Positions 30,101-38,640 of a stretch of DNA of 64,000 nt are shown here, in pieces. The stretch is from NCBI GenBank assembly GCA_024697405.1, contig JAILFU010000163.1, forward strand, positions 1-64,000. Reading direction: 5' to 3'. The notes under the pieces were generated by a model. The model was not told the DNA's origin. It was given only the letters and a program-made list of their open reading frames with translations, and searched no databases. Origin of the DNA: Prevotella sp. GTDB lineage: Bacteria; Bacteroidota; Bacteroidia; Bacteroidales; Bacteroidaceae. The translations under genes and the position numbers were made by a program. Numbering within the stretch: the stretch's first letter is position 1; each line of letters opens with the position of its first letter.

Positions 30101-32081
30101 TAATCTTCAGCTGGTTGACGGCATCGTCGTAGATGTTCTTGATTCTGATGTCAGCTTCAAGGGGCTTACGTTTGCCCAATCCTGCTTTTTCCGTGACGGG
30201 TGCAGTAAGACAGCGGAAGGGCAGTCCCATAAAGATGCCGTCGAGCCACACCTGATAGGCGTATATGGCCTTGTGCCAGTAGACCTTGTCGGCGATGGTG
30301 CGCGGCTGGTCCTGCAGCTGGCGCATCATGGTCTGCATGGCGAGCAGGTTCTTCTGCTCGGGCCACTGCTGGTACATGCGGGTGACGAAGTGGCCGGTGC
30401 GGATGTTGTCGAGGTTGTAGTCAAGGATATTATAGCCTCGGATGTCGCCCTTCTCGTTAATCATCGTATCGGTGTACTCCTGGCAATAGCGGCGTATGTC
30501 CTCGCCTCCGTAGCGCAGGTAGGTGTCGAGCATACCTTCCAGCTCGATGCCCATGACATAGCTCCACTTTGGCTTCGTGGAGAAGTCGAGCATGAACGAC
30601 TTCGGCGTGCGTTTCATTTCGGAGTAAGTCATCCACTCGGAATAATGTTTGTAGGGCAGCTCCGTCAGGCAGAGCGAGCTATTCATCATATAGTTGTCGT
30701 AGCGGATGTTGCGCGTCTGCCCGGTAATCTTGTTGCCTTGAGCCACGCCGTCGAACCGGCAGTTGCGGATGTTCACGTCGTAGACATTGCACACAGTGTC
30801 GAGTGCTACGACCAGTACGCCGTATTTCGACTTCCCGCAGTTGACGTTTTCCACGTTAATGTTTCTCACGGTGGGGTTGAAGCCACGGCAGCATATTTCA
30901 TTGTGCTCGTAGTCGAGGTTGATTTTGACGACGGCCTCTCCGCACTGTCCCACTTGAATGTTGCGCATATTGATGTTCTCAATGATGCCTCCCCGGCAGC
31001 TGTTCGTCTTGATGCGGAGCACGCGGTCCAGATGGGGTGAGTCCATCTTGCAGTCGTGGGCATATACATTCTGGCAACCGCCTGATATCTCGCTGCCGAT
31101 GACCACGCCGCCGTGGCCGTTCTTCATCTCGCAGCGTCGGATGATGATATTCTTCGACGGCATGTTGCGCTCCCGGCCGTCGCGGTTGCGGCCGCTCTTG
31201 ATGGCTATGCAGTCGTCGCCGGTATTGAAGAAACAGTCCTCTATGAGCACACGGTCGCAGCATTCCGGGTCGCATCCGTCGCCATTGGGACCGTCGTTGA
31301 TCATCTTTACCCTGCGCACGGTGATATCGGTGGAGTGGAGGGGATGGATGACCCAGAAGGGCGATCTCAGCAGCGTGACATCTTCTAAAAGGATACGCTC
31401 ACAATGGTTGAAGCTGACCAGCTGCGGACGCAGGCCGTCTTTCGGTCCAAAGATGCGCTCGGGAGTCCTTTTGCCTTGTTCGTCATACATGGGTATGCCG
31501 TCTTCACCGTTTCTCAGCAGTCGAGGGCGCGCTTCCAGCTTTTGGCTGACCAGGCCCTCTTTCCAGCCGAAACGGGCGGCACCACACCACGGCCACCATG
31601 TATCCATGCTTCCGTTGCCATCGATGGTGCCTTTGCCAGTGACGGCAATATCGGTTTGCCGGTTGGCGTAGACACAGGGTGACAGATTGAAGCACTCCAA
31701 CCCCTCCCATGAGGTTTCTACGATAGGATAAAGTTCGGGCTCGAAGGCGAACAGCAGCACGGCTCCCTCCTCGATGTGCAGGTTGACATGGCTCTTCAGA
31801 CTGATGGCTCCTGTCAGGAATGTCTGGCCGGCAGGCACGATGACACGCCCACCGCCCTTCTTCGAGCAGCGGTCGATGGCTTTCTGAATGGCTCTTTGGT
31901 TTTGGGCGGCTGATGCACCAGACTTGGCACCGAACTTGGTGATGTCGTAATCCTTGCCACTCGTCTGTGGGGCTTGAATGCTTTGTTCTATCTGCTGATA
32001 TTTCGTCTGATCCCAGCCTTCGGCATGGGCGGCCAGCGACACCAAACAGCAGATTAATAGCGTTTGTAGTAGTTTTTTCAT
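27192..32081 (-). CDS. Three-module secreted pectin-active protein: GH28-like + GH105-like + C-terminal six-hairpin glycosidase-like module
   Basis: One signal peptide (MKKLLQTLLICCLVSLAAHA). GH28-like part ~30650..32081 (GPNGDGCDPECC, NTGDDCIAIKSG, GHGGVVIGSE). GH105-like part ~29440..30650 (HCWGRAQGWYTMALIEVLDALPE, ESTCSAMFTYALLKAYRKGY). C-terminal ~750 aa with TYNSWFGRPHLEMAWWH and YLPGNGALLTAIAMM. No stop or frameshift in the ORF. Confidence 0.85.
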   Translation of the reverse strand: MKKLLQTLLICCLVSLAAHAEGWDQTKYQQIEQSIQAPQTSGKDYDITKFGAKSGASAAQNQRAIQKAIDRCSKKGGGRVIVPAGQTFLTGAISLKSHVNLHIEEGAVLLFAFEPELYPIVETSWEGLECFNLSPCVYANRQTDIAVTGKGTIDGNGSMDTWWPWCGAARFGWKEGLVSQKLEARPRLLRNGEDGIPMYDEQGKRTPERIFGPKDGLRPQLVSFNHCERILLEDVTLLRSPFWVIHPLHSTDITVRRVKMINDGPNGDGCDPECCDRVLIEDCFFNTGDDCIAIKSGRNRDGRERNMPSKNIIIRRCEMKNGHGGVVIGSEISGGCQNVYAHDCKMDSPHLDRVLRIKTNSCRGGIIENINMRNIQVGQCGEAVVKINLDYEHNEICCRGFNPTVRNINVENVNCGKSKYGVLVVALDTVCNVYDVNIRNCRFDGVAQGNKITGQTRNIRYDNYMMNSSLCLTELPYKHYSEWMTYSEMKRTPKSFMLDFSTKPKWSYVMGIELEGMLDTYLRYGGEDIRRYCQEYTDTMINEKGDIRGYNILDYNLDNIRTGHFVTRMYQQWPEQKNLLAMQTMMRQLQDQPRTIADKVYWHKAIYAYQVWLDGIFMGLPFRCLTAPVTEKAGLGKRKPLEADIRIKNIYDDAVNQLKITYNRTLDPKTGLNRHAYDETRNTFWADKETGLSQHCWGRAQGWYTMALIEVLDALPENYARRAEVIDLLVKDFDAILKWQDKQSGVWYQVMDSPGREGNYLESTCSAMFTYALLKAYRKGYVGTKYREAGIRAYKGIINNFIRVNEDKTISLTNCCSVAGLGPAATPEVEAAMKKVNPKGSVKENRRRDGSYDYYLSEPIRDNDAKGLGPFIWASLEMEMMGYDTQNTTAEIDRQAVVTRNNPIVREASHLSSLTVGNGHFATTVDVTGLQSFPFEYRAGVPLTAMSDWGWHKFENTAGLMPEDSYKTIDLGHGHPEAYAVEYKASKGDAARNVAATEYFRVNPHRLNLGVIGLDIKTPDGSKVELKTLTDVRQELKLYDGVIESQFAVDGFPVDVTTACLQDRDAVIYRIKTPLLKEGRASVSIRFPYPTGKHADDAADWTKPERHTSRILDMDVHYAIIEHKIDQQSLLDEQGYLLYIRWEGNAVVDSCGTHHFELTSGSDVLCFEAEYRALPAQHTLKAVPDMLVFDQQLKAVIRAWNSWWQQGAIVDFSQCTDPRARELERRVVLSQYLTQVNCANSLPPQETGLTYNSWFGRPHLEMAWWHLVDFALWHRPKTVATILDWYNTAAYPEARKIAQRQGFKGVRWMKMTDPWAGEAPSNTGSFLIWQQPHYIYMAEEMYRANPTTETLKKYAEQVEETAAFMADFVSSAPASGSPSARRQYFLQGATAMQESMSKDFSYNHPFELAYWQYGLSMANQWRERRGMPRNTHWDDIVNNLSPLPMTTDGIYTAGLPKGKTDNLKTFDPFDSPRTTSGNNSTVATETFTEKCRNDHPAVLAPFAILPSRSVRCDTIAAKKTLDWVMHNWNWPTTWGWDYGMTAMAAARLGQPETALQALLFDTQKNTYLISGHNFQTSDRLRIYLPGNGALLTAIAMMCAGWDGCENPHNPGFPQDGTWNVRWEGLQRMQ

Positions 32082-32114
32082 ACGTTTTTTGGTTGTCTTA
32101 ATAGATTTTGTGTG

Positions 32115-32122
32115 CAAAGGTA
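32115..32122 (-). promoter_or_regulatory. -7 box TACCTTTG
   Basis: Reverse complement of caaaggta, 33 nt upstream of the corrected ATG. Confidence 0.6.
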
Positions 32123-32165
32123 GCAAAAAAGCGTCAAATAATTGTGTTTTATGAGTTTTTTTTTA

Positions 32166-32173
32166 TACTTTTG
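32166..32173 (+). promoter_or_regulatory. -7 box TACTTTTG
   Basis: ttttttttaTACTTTTGcaaacag, 44 nt upstream of 32218. Confidence 0.55.
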
Positions 32174-32217
32174 CAAACAGAATACTTTCAAACTGTCAAC
32201 TAAAAACTGGAAATACA

Positions 32218-35200
32218 ATGAAATTCATGAAGAAAACCCTACTGACAGCCCTGTTGCTGCTGGCCGGCTTACAGCTGGAGGCCGCCAACGAGAAGGAAAC
32301 TGTGGAGCAAGTAACTGCCACCGTGACCCTGACCACTGACGTGGACTATATTGTGACATCGGACACACCCTTTGGCGACGAAGGTATTGTCGATATCAAG
32401 AATACCGACCATGCCGTGCTCATCCTGCAGGGCGTTAAACCCTCAAAGGCCAAGCGCCTGCTGGCCAGCCATGTGCAGATAGACGGTGAGAAAGCTGTGG
32501 ACGGCACCAACTGCCAGCTGAAGCTTTACAACCGGGGCAGCATCATCATGCCCTACGCCAAGGACATCCGTCCGCTCACCGTCTATTCCGAGCAAAATTT
32601 TGACGGCGAAGCATGCAATGACTTCGGCTTGGAAAACACAGGCGGTTTTATGAACACGCTCAGCGATGAGAAACTGAACAACCGCATTCGCTCGTTCAAG
32701 CTGAAGCGTGGCTATATGGTGACTTTCTCGCTGCGTGCTGAGGGCCGTGGCTATAGCCGCTGCTTCATCGCCGCCGACCAGGACTTGGAGATGGCCACTC
32801 TGCCCGGCATCCTCGACCGTAGCATCTCCAGCTATCGTGTCTTCAAGTGGTATGACGCTGGCAAGCCGCAGCTGGCTGCCGCCTCTGGAGACAATGGTGC
32901 CTGCTCGGCACTGAACGTGACAAGTACCTACACTTGGGGCACCGGCCAGAATATGAGTCCCGATGTGGAGAGCGTCTGCCACCAGATTTATACGGGCTAT
33001 CCCTCTCTGTCGGCCTGCGGCAGCGTCACCTGGACGCCCCATCTGAAAACCAGCAATGAGCCGCGCAACAACAGTGATGACCATCCCGAAGACCTGAACA
33101 GCATCCTCAATAACTGGGAGGGACTGATGCGTACTGGCATGCGTCTGTGCACCCCGTCATCGTGGGACGGCAGCGACTACTGGAACGGTACGGGCTTCCT
33201 GAAAACCTTTCTTGACAGCATCGACGCACGAGGCTGGCGCTGCGATATCCTCGACATGCATTGCTATTGGCCGGAGAACAACTTTGGTAACCTGAAGAAC
33301 TGGGTGAACGCCGTCCACCGGCCTATCTGGATTTCCGAGTGGTGCTGGGGAGCCTCGTGGAACAGGGATGGTGCCTTTGCCAACGGCGTTACTGAGAATC
33401 AGGTGAAGAACGCCCTTCAGCGCATCTGCAACAACCTGAACGGCATGGATTACGTGGAGCGCTACTTCTACTGGAACGGCGAGCGCGACCCGTCGAAGCT
33501 CTACAAGAGCGGCAAGCTGACCCCTGCCGGCGAGATGTACGCGCAGCTGGACGGAGGACTGGCTTATAACGGCAAGTACGACTATGTGCCCAAGGCTCCG
33601 AAGCAGCAAGACCCCAAGGACCTGCAGGTGTACTATGACCCTGAGAGCGGGAAGGCCGACCTGATATGGTATGAATACAACCATGAGATGAACGAGTACA
33701 TCCACGTGGAGTGCCGCCAGGGAAGCGGACAACAATGGGAGGTGGTGCGCGACGTCACCGGCATAGAGTACGAGGGCCAGCATACCCTTAGCGGCTTCGA
33801 TGCCCGTCAGGGCTGGGAGTTCCGCATCAGCGAGAAGGACGCCAACGGCAAGCTGCGCCAGACGAAGGCCGTGATGGCCGCCAGCAGCAACGTGCAGGCT
33901 GGCGACCCCGTAGACCTTGACGGTGAAACCTGGTATTTGGGCGGCAACATGCTGGTGAACGGCAACTTCGACATGGGACTTGACAGCTGGCTCAACGGTC
34001 AGCAGGATGCTTTCACCACTGGCGGACAGCCTTGGTTCCAGGTGGTGCCCACGGGTGGCAGCTCCAACGGTACTTACCTGCAGTGCTACGGCAGTGGCTC
34101 GCTGAAGACTGTCGAAGCCCTCCGCTCGCAGGTGCTGGAGATGACTCCTGAAACACCCTACTACTTCACGGCTGATGTGGCCAACAATCCCAACATCACC
34201 AGCCGTCTGGCACTGACTGTCGATGGCGAGTCGGTAGACAGCACTGTGGCTCGCTTGACTGCTAGCGGCAACTATTGGCAGACCATTTTCACCACTTTCC
34301 ATACTGGTCGCTTCGAAAAGGCTTTTCTTACCCTGAGCAGCCTGGCCAATAAGGCACAGTTCGACAACATACAGCTCTGTCGGCTTTTCAGGACACAGGA
34401 TGAGGCATACGCCGACGGTGCCGCGCTGCTGCGCCGGCAAGTGCAAGCCTTCATGGACTATGCCCCCCTGTTTGCATATTCACTGAACACGCAGCTGGCC
34501 ACCGTCAATGATGACAAGCGGCGGGACTATGCCTATGTCAGGCAAGTCTTGGCCGATGCCATTGAGGCAGAAAAGATTGCAGGCCGTCTGGAGAGCCTCT
34601 ATCCCCGTGCACTCCGTGCCTTAACCTATCAGTTCCCTGGCTATGAACGCCTGGAGGACATCTGTAACAGGCTGGAATCCACGTTAACGGTGCTTCCTGG
34701 TTCAAGCAATCATTCTGGATGGAAATCCTCACAATGGGTGATAGCATCATATAATGAGCTGCGGGAGGCGATGGAGGAATACATGCCTATGGACGTGCTC
34801 TCCGACAAGGTGCAGAATCCCACCTTTGCCAGTGTCAATGGCTGGACGACGAAGGCGGGCACTTATAAAGGCGGTGAGCAGGGCATCAGCGGGCAGGCCA
34901 GCTACCAGGCGCTCTGGAAGATTCCTTCCGAAGGCAATGAGAACGAGACGATGGCCGTGCAGCAGGAGCTGACAGGCCTCACCCACGGCCTCTATGCCGT
35001 AGAGTGTGACGCCGCCACCTGGCACAACTGCCTCAGCGACCAGCATGCCTACATCACTACCGACGGCAAGGAAAACGCAGTTTCTCCCTCGCTCACTGCC
35101 AACTATTGGGACTTACCCACCGTGAGTGCTTCCGACCGCTGGCAGACGCTCACCTCTCTGCCCGTCTATGTGGCAGAGGGCGGCAGTGTCACCATCGGCT

Positions 35201-35937
35201 TCCAAGGCTCGAAACAGGGCGCACAAGACCTGGCCTGGCGAGAGGTGGGCAACAGTGGCAGCAAGGGCGACCACCGCGAAGGCTCATGGATGGCCACTAA
35301 CTTCCGCCTGCGCTTCCACCCGCTCTACAAGCCGGAAAGCATTGAAGAGTGGGGCGTAGCCTGTCTGCCCTATGCCGTGGCTCAGCATGATAAGCTGGTC
35401 TATCTGAAGATTGCTGCCATCACCAGCGACTACAAGACGCTATGCCTGGAACCCATCACTGAGACCGAACCTGGAGTGCCGTTCATCTATCGTTCACTGG
35501 GTGGTGAGATTCTGCTGCCTGAATATGGTGAGGCTGTGGACAAGGCTGCCGACGGCCCTGGCAATCTGCGTGGATTCTTCAGGTCAGCAGCCCGCGTACC
35601 TGTGGGCTATTATTACCTGGACAAAGGCCGGTGGGTCAAGCTGGCCGACAGCGACAACCGTCCGCGTATAGGTAACTTCACGGCTATTATGCGACCGCTG
35701 AACGACAAGCAAAGCCAGCCCATACCCGTGGTTGAATCCTGGGATGGCATGACCATGCCCATCGAGGGCATCACCGACGAGGAGATTGCCGACGGCATCA
35801 ATGACGCTGTAAGTCTGAACAACAACAAAAGGACTGACTACGACAAGGGATTCTTCGACCTGCAAGGGCGCAGGCTGGAGGGCAAGCCTACGCAGAAGGG
35901 CATATACATCAGACAAGGGCGAAAAGTCAAACAATAA
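32218..35937 (+). CDS. Large secreted multidomain protein with GH128/Asl1-like (glycosyl hydrolase catalytic core) module and CBM-like regions
   Basis: Signal peptide; LKTSNEPRNNSDDHPEDLN (NEP), ILDMHCYWPE, RPIWISEWCWGASWN; C-terminal tail FFDLQGRRLEGKPTQKGIYIRQGRKVKQ. Confidence 0.7.
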   Translation: MKFMKKTLLTALLLLAGLQLEAANEKETVEQVTATVTLTTDVDYIVTSDTPFGDEGIVDIKNTDHAVLILQGVKPSKAKRLLASHVQIDGEKAVDGTNCQLKLYNRGSIIMPYAKDIRPLTVYSEQNFDGEACNDFGLENTGGFMNTLSDEKLNNRIRSFKLKRGYMVTFSLRAEGRGYSRCFIAADQDLEMATLPGILDRSISSYRVFKWYDAGKPQLAAASGDNGACSALNVTSTYTWGTGQNMSPDVESVCHQIYTGYPSLSACGSVTWTPHLKTSNEPRNNSDDHPEDLNSILNNWEGLMRTGMRLCTPSSWDGSDYWNGTGFLKTFLDSIDARGWRCDILDMHCYWPENNFGNLKNWVNAVHRPIWISEWCWGASWNRDGAFANGVTENQVKNALQRICNNLNGMDYVERYFYWNGERDPSKLYKSGKLTPAGEMYAQLDGGLAYNGKYDYVPKAPKQQDPKDLQVYYDPESGKADLIWYEYNHEMNEYIHVECRQGSGQQWEVVRDVTGIEYEGQHTLSGFDARQGWEFRISEKDANGKLRQTKAVMAASSNVQAGDPVDLDGETWYLGGNMLVNGNFDMGLDSWLNGQQDAFTTGGQPWFQVVPTGGSSNGTYLQCYGSGSLKTVEALRSQVLEMTPETPYYFTADVANNPNITSRLALTVDGESVDSTVARLTASGNYWQTIFTTFHTGRFEKAFLTLSSLANKAQFDNIQLCRLFRTQDEAYADGAALLRRQVQAFMDYAPLFAYSLNTQLATVNDDKRRDYAYVRQVLADAIEAEKIAGRLESLYPRALRALTYQFPGYERLEDICNRLESTLTVLPGSSNHSGWKSSQWVIASYNELREAMEEYMPMDVLSDKVQNPTFASVNGWTTKAGTYKGGEQGISGQASYQALWKIPSEGNENETMAVQQELTGLTHGLYAVECDAATWHNCLSDQHAYITTDGKENAVSPSLTANYWDLPTVSASDRWQTLTSLPVYVAEGGSVTIGFQGSKQGAQDLAWREVGNSGSKGDHREGSWMATNFRLRFHPLYKPESIEEWGVACLPYAVAQHDKLVYLKIAAITSDYKTLCLEPITETEPGVPFIYRSLGGEILLPEYGEAVDKAADGPGNLRGFFRSAARVPVGYYYLDKGRWVKLADSDNRPRIGNFTAIMRPLNDKQSQPIPVVESWDGMTMPIEGITDEEIADGINDAVSLNNNKRTDYDKGFFDLQGRRLEGKPTQKGIYIRQGRKVKQ

Positions 35938-35968
35938 TTATAGTATTACAAAAATACCGCAGTTCATT

Positions 35969-38602
35969 ATGAAGACAAGAACACAGATAGGTTTATTATT
36001 ACTTATTTCCTGTTTATCATTCAGCCCGGTCAAGGCGCAAGACGTCACTATTGCCTTCGACCTGAGCCAGCAGGAGGGCCGACGCTTTAATCCTACTTGG
36101 GGACTGGACCAGGCGTGGATCAGCGAGCAGAACATGCGCAAGGGCATGAACCACATGGGCAAGGAGAACGTCGGCATCGGGCGCTCCTGCTTCCGCACAA
36201 ACAAGGCGCTCATCAACGACTCGGTACTCGACAACTCCGAGGTGAACAGGATGAAGCAGCGCAACCGCTGGCTAAACCTGGTCAGCGACACCCTGCCGGT
36301 CATTCTCACTGCCGACCAGGAAGGCGGCACCGACGAGTACTATGTGGTGAACAGAAGCTGCAATGTCAGCCATTGGGCAGCCAATATCAACAGCCATGTC
36401 CACTGGATGCAGGAAAACACAAAGCATCCCGTGCTGGGCGTGAGCATCTTCAACGAACCCGACTACTGGACTGTGGAGGAGGGGGCCACCACCGCCAAGC
36501 AGACACAGATTGCGAAGCTGCTGCGCGGAGGCACTTACCCGCACATGGACAGCGTGCTTCTGGCAGGAGGCAACACCCTCAACGACGACAAGGCCCTCGA
36601 GTGGTATAATGCCTCCAAGCAGTATTTCGACTGGGGCAACACCCACCAGCTGGCAGGCTCGTTTGCCAACTTTGCCAAGTTCTACGAGACTGTGGCCAGA
36701 GACGGCAAGGTGGGCTATGCCGACGAGATGCACAACGTGGGCGAGGCCATGATTCTCCTCGAATACGGCGGCACCGTCGGCATCTGGTGGGGCTTCGACA
36801 GCCGTGCACGCGGCGAGTTCTGCGACATCAGCCGCCACGGCGAGCGGCTGGCCTACGGCGAGCACCGCACCAACTGGACAGCGGCTAGCGTCTGGCGGCA
36901 TGACGACGGGCGCGCCAAGGCCTTCATCGGCTCCTCCGAACGGCAGGCGGCCACCACCACCTACCAGTTCGTCTCGCTCGACCGTGATGTCTACTTCGAC
37001 GGCCACGGCCCCCTGCGCCAGTTCACGATGGAGATTCCCGGCGGCAGGGTGGGGAGCTACCAGAACGGGCAGACCAATGCTGAGCGCGTCATCGACATTG
37101 AGTGGGGAGAGGACGTGCCGCCCATGGCTGTTACTGCCGGTGTCTACAAGCTTGTCAACAAGGGCAACGGCAATGCCGTCGCCGTGTCGGGCAGCAATAT
37201 CGTCACCACCCGCTATACAGGGGCGAAAGCCCAGCAGTGGAATGTCAGCCCCATAACCTCCCGCATCGGTGGCGATTACAGCTTCTACGACTTCCGCTGC
37301 GCCAGCAACGGCCGCATCTGCATGGACGTGGAAAACTACTCGTGCCTGAACAATGCCAACGTCATTGCCTATACGCCCAGCGAAAATGCGACGAGCAACC
37401 AGCAGTGGTACCTGCAATATGCCGGTGACGGCTACTACTACGTGCGCAACCGAGAGAGCGCCCTCTACCTGTCGGCACAATCCAACAAGACCTCCAGCGG
37501 CATCAACGTCCTCCAGCGCACGCTGCAGGCCGACTCCACCCTCCATGCCTGCCAGCTGTGGCGCCTGCTGCCCACAGACGTAGCCTACGACACAGAGGCT
37601 CCCGCTCAGCCCACGAACCTGATAGCCGAGGCACTGCCAGCCGCTGTTAGGCTCACTTGGAATACGGGCACGGAGGACGACCTCGGCGGCTACATGGTGA
37701 TAAGAGACGGCAACACCATCGCCCGCCATGTCTCTTCGCCATTCATCGACAATACTGCGTTGCCCGGCCATGACTATCTCTACAAGGTGAAGGCCATCGA
37801 CCTGGCTCAGAACCAGAGCATCCCCTCGGAGAGCGTTTCTGTAAGCATGGTCGCAGAGCCTGCCTTGGTGGCCCATTGGCCCATGGACGGCAGCGTGGAG
37901 GATGTCTCCGGCAATCAGCGTCATCCAGAGCCTGCTCTCTTCGAGGTAGAGTACTTTGACGATGCTGCCGTGGGCAGCGATGCCCTCTATTTCCGCAAGA
38001 ACCAATATCTGCAGCTGCCCACCAGCCTCGTGCAGGGCGATGAGCTGACCGTCAGCCTGTGGTTCAATCCCCTCAGCTCAAAGGCGTGGCAGCGTCTCTT
38101 CGACTTCGGCAGCGACACCAGCCACTACCTGTTCCTCACTCCCTATAATTCCTCGTCGCGCATGCGCCTGGCCATCAGAAACGGCGGCGACGAGCAGGTG
38201 CTCGACTGCCCCAGCCGCCTCTCCCTGCTGCGCTGGAAGCATGTGGCGGTGACCATGAAGCCCGGCCATAGCGCCATCTACATCGACGGCGAGAAAGTGG
38301 CAGAAACCGATGCCATCACCATCAGCCCAGCCGACGTGCACCCCGTGGTGAATTATCTGGGACGCAGCCGCTCCAGCAGCGACCCCTATCTCTCAGGCTA
38401 TGTCGACGATGTGCGCATCTACAACTATGCACTCAGTGCCGACGAGGTGGCTCTGCTCTTCGGCGAGGCATCCTCCGTCCATACTCCCGGCGCGACATCA
38501 GAGACTCAACCCTCCGCCATCTATTCACTGGACGGCAAACTCCTGCCGCAGCCACGCCACGGCTTGAATATTGTCGACGGAAAGAAAGAATGGCACGATT
38601 AA
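35969..38602 (+). CDS. Secreted clan GH-A-like protein with ricin-type (CBM13) QxW repeats, Fn3 and LamG-like domains
   Basis: GVSIFNEPDYW and ILLEYGGTVGIWWG; three QxW motifs (AQQWNV, NQQWYL, CQLWRL); APAQPTNLIAEALPAAVRLTW Fn3; LVAHWPMDGSVEDVSGN and WKHVAVTMKPGHSAIYIDGEKV LamG. Confidence 0.72.
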   Translation: MKTRTQIGLLLLISCLSFSPVKAQDVTIAFDLSQQEGRRFNPTWGLDQAWISEQNMRKGMNHMGKENVGIGRSCFRTNKALINDSVLDNSEVNRMKQRNRWLNLVSDTLPVILTADQEGGTDEYYVVNRSCNVSHWAANINSHVHWMQENTKHPVLGVSIFNEPDYWTVEEGATTAKQTQIAKLLRGGTYPHMDSVLLAGGNTLNDDKALEWYNASKQYFDWGNTHQLAGSFANFAKFYETVARDGKVGYADEMHNVGEAMILLEYGGTVGIWWGFDSRARGEFCDISRHGERLAYGEHRTNWTAASVWRHDDGRAKAFIGSSERQAATTTYQFVSLDRDVYFDGHGPLRQFTMEIPGGRVGSYQNGQTNAERVIDIEWGEDVPPMAVTAGVYKLVNKGNGNAVAVSGSNIVTTRYTGAKAQQWNVSPITSRIGGDYSFYDFRCASNGRICMDVENYSCLNNANVIAYTPSENATSNQQWYLQYAGDGYYYVRNRESALYLSAQSNKTSSGINVLQRTLQADSTLHACQLWRLLPTDVAYDTEAPAQPTNLIAEALPAAVRLTWNTGTEDDLGGYMVIRDGNTIARHVSSPFIDNTALPGHDYLYKVKAIDLAQNQSIPSESVSVSMVAEPALVAHWPMDGSVEDVSGNQRHPEPALFEVEYFDDAAVGSDALYFRKNQYLQLPTSLVQGDELTVSLWFNPLSSKAWQRLFDFGSDTSHYLFLTPYNSSSRMRLAIRNGGDEQVLDCPSRLSLLRWKHVAVTMKPGHSAIYIDGEKVAETDAITISPADVHPVVNYLGRSRSSSDPYLSGYVDDVRIYNYALSADEVALLFGEASSVHTPGATSETQPSAIYSLDGKLLPQPRHGLNIVDGKKEWHD

Positions 38603-38640
38603 GCCCAAAACGCCCTTAGTGCCTAACCCGTAACACTAAA

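Noticed and set aside
33157-34446. 429-aa antisense ORF in the 1,239-aa gene
   Set aside because: Shadow of a well-supported CDS.
36272-38005. 577-aa antisense ORF inside the clan GH-A-like gene
   Set aside because: The + strand has signal peptide, QxW repeats and LamG; the antisense frame is only open because of codon bias.
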